Source: PGZG01 sp046292765 (GTDB lineage: Bacteria; Pseudomonadota; Gammaproteobacteria; Pseudomonadales; Alcanivoracaceae). Taken from it: 64,000 nucleotides of DNA. Below the pieces are notes generated by a model, which saw nothing but the letters and a program-made list of their open reading frames with translations, searched no databases and was not told the DNA's origin. The translations under genes and the position numbers were made by a program. Each line of letters begins with the position of its first letter. Within the stretch, counting starts at the first letter, position 1. The stretch covers positions 1 through 64,000 of the forward strand of contig JBKBQA010000002.1 in the NCBI GenBank assembly GCA_046292765.1, given 5' to 3'. Of this stretch, positions 33,068 to 40,257 are shown piece by piece.

Positions 33068-33658
33068 ATGAAGCACAGCCCATTGGTCCAGCGTTTGATC
33101 GAAGGCTTCACCGTGTTACCCGGTGTCGGGCCACGTTCGGCGCAGCGCATGACCTACTGGCTGCTGGAGCGTAACCGGGAGGGCGGCGGCCGGCTGGCGG
33201 CGGCCCTGGAGGCAGCCATGCAGGGGGTCAAGCACTGCAGTCGCTGTCGCAATTTTGCCGAGGACGAGCTGTGTCCGGTTTGTGCAGACAGTCGACGGGA
33301 TCAGGCCCAAGTGTGCATCGTGGAATCACCGGCGGATGTGCTCGCCATTGAGCAGTCGGGTGAGTTCCGAGGCCGCTATTTTGTGCTGATGGGGCACCTG
33401 TCGCCGATTGACGGTATTGGGCCGGAGGAGATCGGTCTTGACGTGCTGGAGCGTCAGCTCGGCGATATTCGTGAGATCATTCTTGCCACCGGGACGACGG
33501 TGGAGGGCGAGGCCACCGCCCACTACATCCTCGATATGGTTCGCGGGACCAGCATCACCGTCAGCCGGATTGCCCAGGGTGTGCCAATGGGCGGCGATCT
33601 CGAATACGTCGATGGCGCTACCCTCGCGCAGGCCTTGAAGTCTCGCCGTCCCCTGTAA
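33068..33658 (+). CDS. recR: Recombination protein RecR
   Basis: This 196-residue RecR has the helix-hairpin-helix start (LPGVGPRSAQRMTYWLL), the C4 zinc finger CSRCRNFAEDELCPVC near 58-73 and the Toprim segment with VESPADVLAIE. It works with RecF/RecO to load RecA on gaps. Confidence 0.97.
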   Translation: MKHSPLVQRLIEGFTVLPGVGPRSAQRMTYWLLERNREGGGRLAAALEAAMQGVKHCSRCRNFAEDELCPVCADSRRDQAQVCIVESPADVLAIEQSGEFRGRYFVLMGHLSPIDGIGPEEIGLDVLERQLGDIREIILATGTTVEGEATAHYILDMVRGTSITVSRIAQGVPMGGDLEYVDGATLAQALKSRRPL

Positions 33659-33753
33659 CCTCCGTGATCCCGTCAGGCGATCCTGGCCCGCTTGCGCCTT
33701 GCCAACCAAGCAAGCGCTTGGTACGGTCACGCCATCGTTTCCCGGAGACTCCG

Positions 33754-34899
33754 ATGAGCACCAGCCTCGACTACTTCAACGACACCCATGCCATGCTGCG
33801 CGACACCGTGCGGCGCTTTGTCCAGCGCGACATCCTGCCCCATATCGACGACTGGGAGGAGGCCGGGACTTTCCCCCGGGAGCTTTACAAGCAGGCCGCC
33901 GATGCCGGGATCTGCGGGATCGGCTATCCCGAGGAGTTCGGTGGCACTGGCGAAGATGTCTTCATGAAGATTGCCTGCACCGAAGAGCTGATGCGTTCCA
34001 CTTCCGGCGGGCTGGTGGCGAGCCTTGGCTCCATGGATATCGGTCTGCCGCCGGTGGTGAAGTGGGGCAGTCCGGAGCTGAAAGCCCGCGTGGTGCCGTC
34101 AGTGCTGGCCGGAGAAAAAATTGCCTGCCTTGCCATCACTGAGCCCGGTGGCGGCTCTGATGTTGCCAACCTTCGCACACGGGCAGTCAGGGACGGTGAT
34201 CACTACATCGTTAACGGTAGCAAGACCTTCATTACCAGCGGCGTTCGCGCCGACTATTACACCGTGGCGGTGCGCACCGGTGAACCGGGGTTTGGTGGTG
34301 TCAGTCTGTTGCTGGTTGAGAAGGGCACACCCGGTTTCAGCGTCGGGCGCACTCTGAAGAAAACTGGCTGGTGGGCCAGTGATACGGCCGAGCTGTTCTT
34401 TGAAGATTGTCGAGTGCCAGCGGCCAATCTGATCGGTCCGGAGAATGGCGGTTTTTTCTGCATCATGACCAACTTCCAGCCGGAGCGTCTGATGCTGTGC
34501 GTAATGGCGAACATGACATCGCAGATCGCGCTGGAAGAATGCCTGCGTTACGTCAAGGAGCGTGAAGCATTTGGTCGCAAGCTGGGGCAATTTCAGGTAA
34601 CCCGGCACAAGCTGGCGCAGATGGCTACCGATATTGAAGCCAGCCGAGAGTTTACTTACCGAGTGGCGGCAAAGATGGCGGCTGGACAGAACTGCATCAA
34701 GGAAGTGTCCATGGCGAAGAACTTTGCCACCAACGTGTCCGATCGCGTTACCTACGATGCGGTGCAGATTTTTGGTGGCAGCGGCTTCATGCGTGGCACC
34801 GTGGTCGAGCGTCTTTACCGCGACAATCGCATCCTTGCCATTGGTGGCGGCACTTACGAGATCATGAACGAGGTCATTGCCAAGCAGATGGGGCTGTAG
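33754..34899 (+). CDS. Acyl-CoA dehydrogenase
   Basis: This 381-residue flavoenzyme of the acyl-CoA dehydrogenase family introduces a 2,3-double bond into an acyl-CoA, passing electrons to ETF. Family marks are AITEPGGGSDVANLRTRA (FAD/substrate loop), GSKTFITSG, QIFGGSGFMRGTVVERLYRD and the end region GGTYEIMNEV, which places the likely catalytic Glu. The exact chain length or branched substrate cannot be told. ATG 33754 follows CGGAG. It is a single gene ending at a strong bidirectional terminator. Confidence 0.88.
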   Translation: MSTSLDYFNDTHAMLRDTVRRFVQRDILPHIDDWEEAGTFPRELYKQAADAGICGIGYPEEFGGTGEDVFMKIACTEELMRSTSGGLVASLGSMDIGLPPVVKWGSPELKARVVPSVLAGEKIACLAITEPGGGSDVANLRTRAVRDGDHYIVNGSKTFITSGVRADYYTVAVRTGEPGFGGVSLLLVEKGTPGFSVGRTLKKTGWWASDTAELFFEDCRVPAANLIGPENGGFFCIMTNFQPERLMLCVMANMTSQIALEECLRYVKEREAFGRKLGQFQVTRHKLAQMATDIEASREFTYRVAAKMAAGQNCIKEVSMAKNFATNVSDRVTYDAVQIFGGSGFMRGTVVERLYRDNRILAIGGGTYEIMNEVIAKQMGL

Positions 34900-34921
34900 C
34901 CCGGTATACAAGAAAGAAGAA

Positions 34922-34956
34922 CCATAAAAAACCGGGCCATGCCCGGTTTTTTATGG
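34922..34956. terminator. Bidirectional intrinsic terminator
   Basis: Perfect 16-base arms (CCATAAAAAACCGGGC / GCCCGGTTTTTTATGG) with a CAT loop lie between two convergent genes. A-run and T-run make it usable on both strands. Confidence 0.92.
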
Positions 34957-34964
34957 TCGATGGA

Positions 34965-35969
34965 TCACTCCACCGGATTGACGCACTCGGCGCGGGCGTT
35001 ATCAATACGGCAACGCACGCGGCGCTGCAGTCCGAGCATTTCCGGGTGATAGTAACCCTGATCACGCAGCTGGATGCGAGCTTCCTGCATCATGATTTCG
35101 TACTCTGACTTATCGCGAGCGGGGATGTCTACCCACCACTTCGGATCCACTGACTTCTCTTCCTGAGCCAGGCCATCAAGTATCTGATCAAGGTTGTTGT
35201 AGAAGTACTCGCGGGACGTCTGCATCATCGCCTGCGGGAAGCGATCGGTGCGGGAAATAAGCTGCATGGTGATCTGGGCCAGCGGGTAGTTGATGATGCC
35301 ACCGTTCGGCGACAGGCCCTTGTACAGTTCCAGCGGAGCATAGGCCACCAGCGGGGCGGCGATAACATCCACCACACCGTTATTGAATTTGCTGGAGAAG
35401 TTGGTGATATCGGAGTTCACCGGGGTGGCGCCGATCTGGGCGACCAGAATGCTCTGGGTGCGGTCATATTCCAGTACCGCGACTTTCTTGCCCGCAGCCT
35501 TGGCCAGCGTATTGATGGCGCGGTCGTTGACGAACACAAACGCCGCACCCGCAGGGGCAATGCCCATCACGGAGTAGGCCCCTGTGCTGATCTTGTCTGC
35601 CGAGGAGGGATGCGCCAGCACCTGCAGTACGATCCGCATGTGATCAACGCTCGGAATGCCGCCAATAGAGTCGAGCGTGCCGGAGTATTGGTTGAAGTCA
35701 CGACCACGAATACCGGTCATCAGGGCCGCATCACACTTGCCAGCCTTCAGGTCTTCGGCGGCAATGGCTTCGTTGGTGAACGGGATCAGCTCTGCATCAA
35801 GACCCCATTCAAGGGCGGCGGTGCGCCAGTCGCGCATGGCGCCCATGACCGGACCGACATTGCCAATGATGTCGAACACGCAGATCTTGCGTTTGATCGG
35901 GCTGTTGGCATGGGCCGTCGCCGAGGCCAGCAGAGTGAGGGAGAGCAGGGCAATCAGGGTCTTTTTCAT
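34965..35969 (-). CDS. Putative periplasmic solute-binding protein, paralogue 1
   Basis: This 334-residue exported protein has a Sec signal peptide (MKKTLIALLSLTLLASATAHA). The mature part begins KRKICVFDIIGNVGPVMGAM and has the alpha/beta layout of periplasmic binding proteins (EDLKAGKCDAALMTGIRGR, GIAPAGAAFVFVND, KKVAVLEYD). It ends RCRIDNARAECVNPVE, a tail shared with three other proteins in the window. Substrate unknown; a TRAP-type permease about 4.3 kb to the right is a likely partner for one or more of these proteins. It is transcribed alone and ends at the bidirectional terminator. Confidence 0.75.
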   Translation of the reverse strand: MKKTLIALLSLTLLASATAHANSPIKRKICVFDIIGNVGPVMGAMRDWRTAALEWGLDAELIPFTNEAIAAEDLKAGKCDAALMTGIRGRDFNQYSGTLDSIGGIPSVDHMRIVLQVLAHPSSADKISTGAYSVMGIAPAGAAFVFVNDRAINTLAKAAGKKVAVLEYDRTQSILVAQIGATPVNSDITNFSSKFNNGVVDVIAAPLVAYAPLELYKGLSPNGGIINYPLAQITMQLISRTDRFPQAMMQTSREYFYNNLDQILDGLAQEEKSVDPKWWVDIPARDKSEYEIMMQEARIQLRDQGYYHPEMLGLQRRVRCRIDNARAECVNPVE

Positions 35970-36121
35970 GGTCGGATTCCGGTTGTTATTCTGGTTCTAC
36001 CCGCGCCGACAAAGGCACATCTGACGCAGAGAATACCGTCACAGGGGGGTTCAGGCGAGGGCCGGGTTGACCTGAGCGGTTGTCTCTGTGACCAGAGTGG
36101 TCAGCGCCGGTTCCATAACGA

Positions 36122-36146
36122 ACAACGGGGCCTTAGGCCCCGTTGT
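36122..36146 (-). terminator. Hairpin downstream of gpmA
   Basis: ACAACGGGGCC and GGCCCCGTTGT (11 perfect pairs, TTA loop) lie 22 bases after the gpmA stop on the minus strand. No strong T-run follows. Confidence 0.7.
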
Positions 36147-36168
36147 CGCAAATCATGCCAGAATGGCG

Positions 36169-36918
36169 TCAGGCCTTGCCCTGACTGGCCACCGCAGCCG
36201 CAGCTTTGGCGGCTTCCTCTGCGTCTCCCAGGTAGTAACTGCGGATCGGCTTCAGGTTGTCATCCAGCTCATACACCAGCGGGATGCCGGTGGGGATATT
36301 GAGCTTGATGATCTCTTCCTCGGAAATGGAATCGAGGTGCTTCACCAGTGCCCGCAGACTGTTGCCATGGGCGACGATCAGCACTTGCTTGCCAGCCTTG
36401 ATCTGCGGTTCGATCTCGGCCTGATAGTAAGGCACGAAGCGGGCCACGGTTTCTTTCAGGCTCTCAGTGAGAGGAATTTCCTCATCCTTCAGATTGTCGC
36501 GGTAGACCCGCTGGTGGCCTGCGTAACGCTCGTCGGTCTTGTCCATGGCCGGCGGCGGGATATCGTAGCTGCGACGCCAGATCAGTACCTGCTCCTCACC
36601 ATATTTCTGCGCCGTCTCGGCCTTGTTCAGGCCCTGCAGGGCACCGTAGTGGCGCTCGTTAAGGCGCCAGTTGCGGATCACCGGAATCCACATCTGGTCC
36701 ATGCCGTCGAGGATGGTCCAAAGCGTGCGGATGGCGCGCTTAAGCACCGAGGTATAGGCAACATCAAACTCGAAGCCGGCTTCCTTGAGCAGTTCCCCGG
36801 CCCGACGGGCTTCGCCGACACCCTGTTCGGTCAGGTCTACGTCCTTCCAGCCGGTGAAACGGTTTTCCTGGTTCCAGGCGCTCTGGCCGTGGCGCACGAG
36901 TACGAGTTTGATGGTCAT
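36169..36918 (-). CDS. gpmA: 2,3-bisphosphoglycerate-dependent phosphoglycerate mutase
   Basis: This 249-residue enzyme interconverts 3- and 2-phosphoglycerate. The phosphohistidine motif LVRHGQSAWNQENRFTGW is near the N-terminus, followed by RAIRTLW, NERHYGALQGLNK and the second catalytic His in VAHGNSLRALVKH. ATG 36918 gives the canonical MTIKLVLVRHGQS start; the frame stays open upstream but without homology. It is divergent from rnd. Confidence 0.96.
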   Translation of the reverse strand: MTIKLVLVRHGQSAWNQENRFTGWKDVDLTEQGVGEARRAGELLKEAGFEFDVAYTSVLKRAIRTLWTILDGMDQMWIPVIRNWRLNERHYGALQGLNKAETAQKYGEEQVLIWRRSYDIPPPAMDKTDERYAGHQRVYRDNLKDEEIPLTESLKETVARFVPYYQAEIEPQIKAGKQVLIVAHGNSLRALVKHLDSISEEEIIKLNIPTGIPLVYELDDNLKPIRSYYLGDAEEAAKAAAAVASQGKA

Positions 36919-37053
36919 GGGGATGTCCTTGGGCGATGGCGACAGGGGCGCAAGATTAGCAGAGAAAGCCGGTGTCGTCAGGGGGCGGAAGCCGGCGCAG
37001 GCGGCCGGGATGTGGGTATAATGCGCCCCTGAACTGACCTGCCGGATATAGCC

Positions 37054-38130
37054 TTGAGCGGATTTCACTGGATCGATAACGACACCTCCCTTGCCAGCCT
37101 GACCGCCGTGCAGGGCAGCGGTACGCGCCTCTATGTCGATACCGAGTTCATGCGGGAGCGCACCTACTGGCCGCAGCTGGCGCTGGTACAGGTAAACGAT
37201 GGCAATGGCTGTCACCTGATCGACCCGACCGGCGTGGAACCGCCCGGAATGGGCCGGCTGCTCGCCGGGCATCCACTGGTGATGCACGCCTGCTCGGAGG
37301 ATATTGAGGCACTGCGAGTGTGGGGTGATATCGTCCCGGTAGAGATTATCGATACTCAGGTTGGTGCGGCGCTCTGCGGCCATGACCTGCAATGCAGCTA
37401 TCAGAGGCTGGTGGAGACATTGCTCGGCGTCTCGCTTCCGAAGACCGCCACCCGCACAGACTGGCTGAAGCGCCCCCTCAGCGACGAACAGCTGGAGTAC
37501 GCGGCCCACGATGTCGAGTACCTGCCCGGGTTGTACGAGGAAATCCATGGCCGGCTCGCCCACCTCGGTCGCCTCGGCTGGTGGCAGGAAGAATGCCGCC
37601 GACTGGTGGACGACTGCCAGCGCACTACACCAACAGACGAACTCTGGCGAGCGGTGAAGGGCGCAGCCTCGCTGGATGGCCCCGGCCGTCGGCGTCTCAG
37701 GTCACTGGCCGGTTGGCGTGATCAGGCGGCCCGTCAGCGGGATATTCCCCGCAGTTTTGTTCTCAAGGATCCGGAGTTGCTGATTCTGGCGGCCAATGGG
37801 GCCGGGCAGAAATCGGAACTGTCGGCGTGCGGAATGCATCCATCAGCGCTGCGCAAATTTGCCGATGAATTGCTCTCTGTTCTCGCTGGCGCAGACCAGG
37901 GCGACATACCTGATCCCTTGCCGGGCATGCCGGAGCCTTTGGTGCGTGATCGCACCAAGCGTTTGCGTGATCATTTCAATGCGCTGGCATCGTCGCACCA
38001 GTTAGCGCCCGAGGTGTTGGCACGGCGGCGCTGGCTGGAGTCTCTGGCCCGGCATCCGGAACAGATGCCAGAGCCCTTTACCGGCTGGCGGGCCGAGGTG
38101 ATCGGCGACAGTCTCGGAGGTTTGTTGTGA
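37054..38130 (+). CDS. rnd: Ribonuclease D
   Basis: This 358-residue 3'-5' exoribonuclease of the DEDD type trims tRNA precursors. Seen are the Exo I motif YVDTEFMRERTY near 27-38, Exo II around HACSEDIEAL, Exo III YAAHDVEYL and HRDC domains in the C-terminal half. The start is TTG 37054. It heads a packed operon with ycgL and ycgN (4- and 8-base overlaps). Confidence 0.93.
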   Translation: MSGFHWIDNDTSLASLTAVQGSGTRLYVDTEFMRERTYWPQLALVQVNDGNGCHLIDPTGVEPPGMGRLLAGHPLVMHACSEDIEALRVWGDIVPVEIIDTQVGAALCGHDLQCSYQRLVETLLGVSLPKTATRTDWLKRPLSDEQLEYAAHDVEYLPGLYEEIHGRLAHLGRLGWWQEECRRLVDDCQRTTPTDELWRAVKGAASLDGPGRRRLRSLAGWRDQAARQRDIPRSFVLKDPELLILAANGAGQKSELSACGMHPSALRKFADELLSVLAGADQGDIPDPLPGMPEPLVRDRTKRLRDHFNALASSHQLAPEVLARRRWLESLARHPEQMPEPFTGWRAEVIGDSLGGLL

Positions 38131-38420
38131 TTGACGACCATCGTTTGCTTTGCAGTGTCTATCGCAGCCCCAAGCGTGAGGGCATGTACCTGTATGTGCG
38201 CCGTGGTACCGATCTGTGCACCCTGCCGGAAGCGCTGATGAAAGTGTTTGGCCAACCCGGCCACGCCATGGATCTGTTGCTGTCGCCGGAGAAAAAGCTG
38301 GCGCGGGCGGAGACCGACAAGGTGATGGCGCAGATTCGCGAGCAGGGTTTCTATCTGCAAATGCCACCGCCGGATCAGGAAGTCCCCCTGCCACTGGCAC
38401 GGAAGCAGCGCGATGCGTGA
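38127..38420 (+). CDS. ycgL: YcgL-family protein
   Basis: This 97-residue small soluble protein has the YcgL signature (CSVYRSPKREGMYLYV, and the Q-x-G-F-Y-L-Q-M-P segment). The function is not established. It starts at GTG 38127 overlapping the rnd stop by 4 bases, and overlaps ycgN by 8 bases. Confidence 0.9.
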   Translation: MIDDHRLLCSVYRSPKREGMYLYVRRGTDLCTLPEALMKVFGQPGHAMDLLLSPEKKLARAETDKVMAQIREQGFYLQMPPPDQEVPLPLARKQRDA

Positions 38421-38856
38421 CCGTTTCTGGGAAACCGTGCCACTGGTCGACATGACCGGTGAGGAATGGGAAGCCCTTTGCGACGGTTGTGGTCGCTGCT
38501 GTCTGGTGAAACTGGAGGACGAAGATACCGGCGAATTGCACTATACCGATGTCGCCTGCCGCTATCTGGATTGTGAGCGCTGCCGCTGCACCAGCTATGA
38601 CAAGCGTAGTATCAATGTACCGGATTGCCTCAGGGTAACGCCGGCTTTCCTCGCCGAGCGGGCCCGCTGGCTACCGGAAACCTGTGCTTACCGGCAACTG
38701 TATGAGGGCACGGCGCTGGAGCAGTGGCATCCGCTGGTCAGTGGTACTACGCAGACGGTGATTGATGCCGGCATTTCCATGCGCGGCGAACTGGTGTCGG
38801 AAGTTCTGGTCCATCCGGATGACTACGAGCACCATCTGATTAACTGGGTGAGGTAA
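38413..38856 (+). CDS. ycgN: YcgN cysteine-cluster protein
   Basis: This 147-residue protein of the YcgN/YkgJ cysteine-cluster type has LCDGCGRCCLVKL near 22-34, then CRYLDCERCRCTSYDKR and VPDCLRVTP. The conserved cysteines probably bind a metal or iron-sulfur centre. Its cellular role is not known. It is third in the rnd operon. Confidence 0.9.
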   Translation: MRDRFWETVPLVDMTGEEWEALCDGCGRCCLVKLEDEDTGELHYTDVACRYLDCERCRCTSYDKRSINVPDCLRVTPAFLAERARWLPETCAYRQLYEGTALEQWHPLVSGTTQTVIDAGISMRGELVSEVLVHPDDYEHHLINWVR

Positions 38857-38862
38857 TACGGC

Positions 38863-39216
38863 GTGACGGAAGGATTTGCAGTAGCGTGGAGCTGGTATCT
38901 GGTGGCACTGGCCGGGGCAGGGTGGGTGTTGTGGCGCGGGTCCCGATTTCTGTCGCCGGTCTGGCGCACCCTCATTACGGTGGTGCCGGTGCTGATTGCA
39001 CTGGTGCCGGCGCCGGTGTCGCCGATTAACGACGCGCTGGCGCCGGCCTGGCTGGTGGCGCTGTTCGACGGCACGGTGCAGCAGGACGGTTCGTTCTGGC
39101 GAGCCGGCAAGATGGTGGTACTCGCAGGCGTGCTGGGCCTGCTGCCGGTTGCGTTGGTGGCCTGGTGGCAACATCGTTGCTCGGCAGCCAGCGCAGCGGC
39201 GGAAACGCCCCGGTGA
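38863..39216 (+). CDS. Small inner-membrane protein, unknown function
   Basis: I do not recognise the family. The 117-residue protein starts at GTG 38863, 6 bases after ycgN. It has three or four hydrophobic stretches (about 8-24, 33-50, 56-68 and 83-103) and no catalytic motif. It overlaps the following HIT gene by 4 bases, so it belongs to the same operon. Confidence 0.6.
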   Translation: MTEGFAVAWSWYLVALAGAGWVLWRGSRFLSPVWRTLITVVPVLIALVPAPVSPINDALAPAWLVALFDGTVQQDGSFWRAGKMVVLAGVLGLLPVALVAWWQHRCSAASAAAETPR

Positions 39217-39662
39217 ATCAGTGCATTTTCTGCGACATTCTGGCGGGCACGGCACCCGCCAGTCTGATCCATGAAGACGACGTGGCGACGGTGATTCTGG
39301 ATCTGTTTCCGGTCAGTGATGGTCATGCGCTGGTGATATCCCGGCAGCATGCGGCACAAGTGGAGGGGCTTGAGCGCGGCACCCTTGAGCATATGTTGGT
39401 GCTGGCTGAGCGGGTCATGGCTGCACAGAAGCGGCTGGATCCTTCAATCGAGGCGCACAACCTGCTGATCAATGATGGCAAGGTCGCCAACCAGCATGTG
39501 CCCCATGCTCACCTGCACATCATTCCGCGACGGCGTGGTGACGGTGTTCGCTCCCTGCTGAACTGGACCACCCGCTTTGCCCGCCGCTGGAATCTGAAGG
39601 CGCGCCGTCAGCGTCTTGATCGCCTCGCTGCAGCGATCCGTTCATTGCTGCCGGATTCCTGA
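39213..39662 (+). CDS. HIT-family nucleotide hydrolase/transferase
   Basis: This 149-residue protein has the histidine-triad motif VPHAHLHIIPR near 94-104 and a CIFCDILAG start with a C-x2-C pair. HIT enzymes hydrolyse nucleotide-phosphoramidate or dinucleoside polyphosphate bonds. A basic C-terminal extension (RWNLKARRQRLDRLAA) lengthens it beyond typical Hint proteins. The GTG at 39213 gives the homologous start. Confidence 0.88.
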   Translation: MNQCIFCDILAGTAPASLIHEDDVATVILDLFPVSDGHALVISRQHAAQVEGLERGTLEHMLVLAERVMAAQKRLDPSIEAHNLLINDGKVANQHVPHAHLHIIPRRRGDGVRSLLNWTTRFARRWNLKARRQRLDRLAAAIRSLLPDS

Positions 39663-39671
39663 CAGACAAAA

Positions 39672-39731
39672 AAACGCGGCAGGATTGCCACTCCTGCAGA
39701 GCCTGCAAGAAGTGGCAATCCTGCCGCGTTT
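39672..39731. terminator. REP-like inverted repeat acting as a convergent terminator
   Basis: Perfect 21-base arms (39672-39692, 39711-39731) with an 18-base loop lie between convergent genes, preceded by an A-run and followed by TTTAA. Each arm contains the genome's REP motif (GTGGCAATCCTGCCGC). Confidence 0.85.
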
Positions 39732-39742
39732 AAGATCCCAGA

Positions 39743-40087
39743 TCAGTTGAACAGGTCTTGCCAGCCGCGCAGGTCTTCGCTGCTGTCCAGCACCTGAATC
39801 CCTGCCACCAGTCCCTCACTGCCCTCCTGACGTACCCAGTTCACCTTGCCTTGAAGGTGGTAGGTGCCCAGATCATCAAGCATGGCGATCCACATATCGA
39901 GCAGCTGGTGTTCCGGCAGGGGCTTGTCAAGCCGCACCTGTAACCCGGCCGCCGACATGTCCACGGTGGCGCAGTAAATCGCATCCCGTAGCGGCTCCCC
40001 ATGGGTGCCGCCAACAGGACGGATCGACAGGGTTTCTTCCCGCATCAGGCGCGGGTAACGACGTTTGTCTGCGTGACTGTCGCTCAT
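39743..40087 (-). CDS. PilZ-domain cyclic-di-GMP-binding protein
   Basis: This 114-residue single PilZ domain has the RRYPRLMR motif (R-x3-R, near 9-16) and DMSAAGLQV (D-x-S-x2-G, near 43-51), both needed to bind c-di-GMP. It may relay c-di-GMP signals; the two GGDEF proteins of this window are possible sources. It ends the operon led by the TRAP-type permease gene, 3 bases after the small membrane protein. Confidence 0.88.
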   Translation of the reverse strand: MSDSHADKRRYPRLMREETLSIRPVGGTHGEPLRDAIYCATVDMSAAGLQVRLDKPLPEHQLLDMWIAMLDDLGTYHLQGKVNWVRQEGSEGLVAGIQVLDSSEDLRGWQDLFN

Positions 40088-40090
40088 GGT

Positions 40091-40240
40091 CTATCCGTAG
40101 ATCGTCCTGTCAACAAGGATGGCGGCGATGGCGATACACGCCACCACCACCGCCAGAAAGGCCACCAGTTTCAGCGCGGGCTTCATGGTGGCCGGCAGCG
40201 GCTCAGTGGGCCGCTGCGGGTCTTGCCTTTGTTCAGTCAT
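40091..40240 (-). CDS. 49-residue single-span membrane protein
   Basis: This short frame starts at ATG 40240 behind a strong GGAGAG site 4 bases upstream and ends at TAG 40091-40093. It encodes a Pro/Gln-rich polar start (about 1-22) and one hydrophobic helix LVAFLAVVVACIAIAAILV (about 25-43), then DRTIYG. Sitting between the permease gene (17 bases) and the PilZ gene (3 bases) on the same strand, it is probably real. It could be an accessory subunit of the permease; no family is recognised. Confidence 0.6.
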   Translation of the reverse strand: MTEQRQDPQRPTEPLPATMKPALKLVAFLAVVVACIAIAAILVDRTIYG

Positions 40241-40257
40241 GATTCTCTCCGATCTGG

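Noticed and set aside
35970..36168. A further gene between solute-binding paralogue 1 and gpmA
   Set aside because: Frames here are short, lack ribosome binding sites and overlap the gpmA hairpin.
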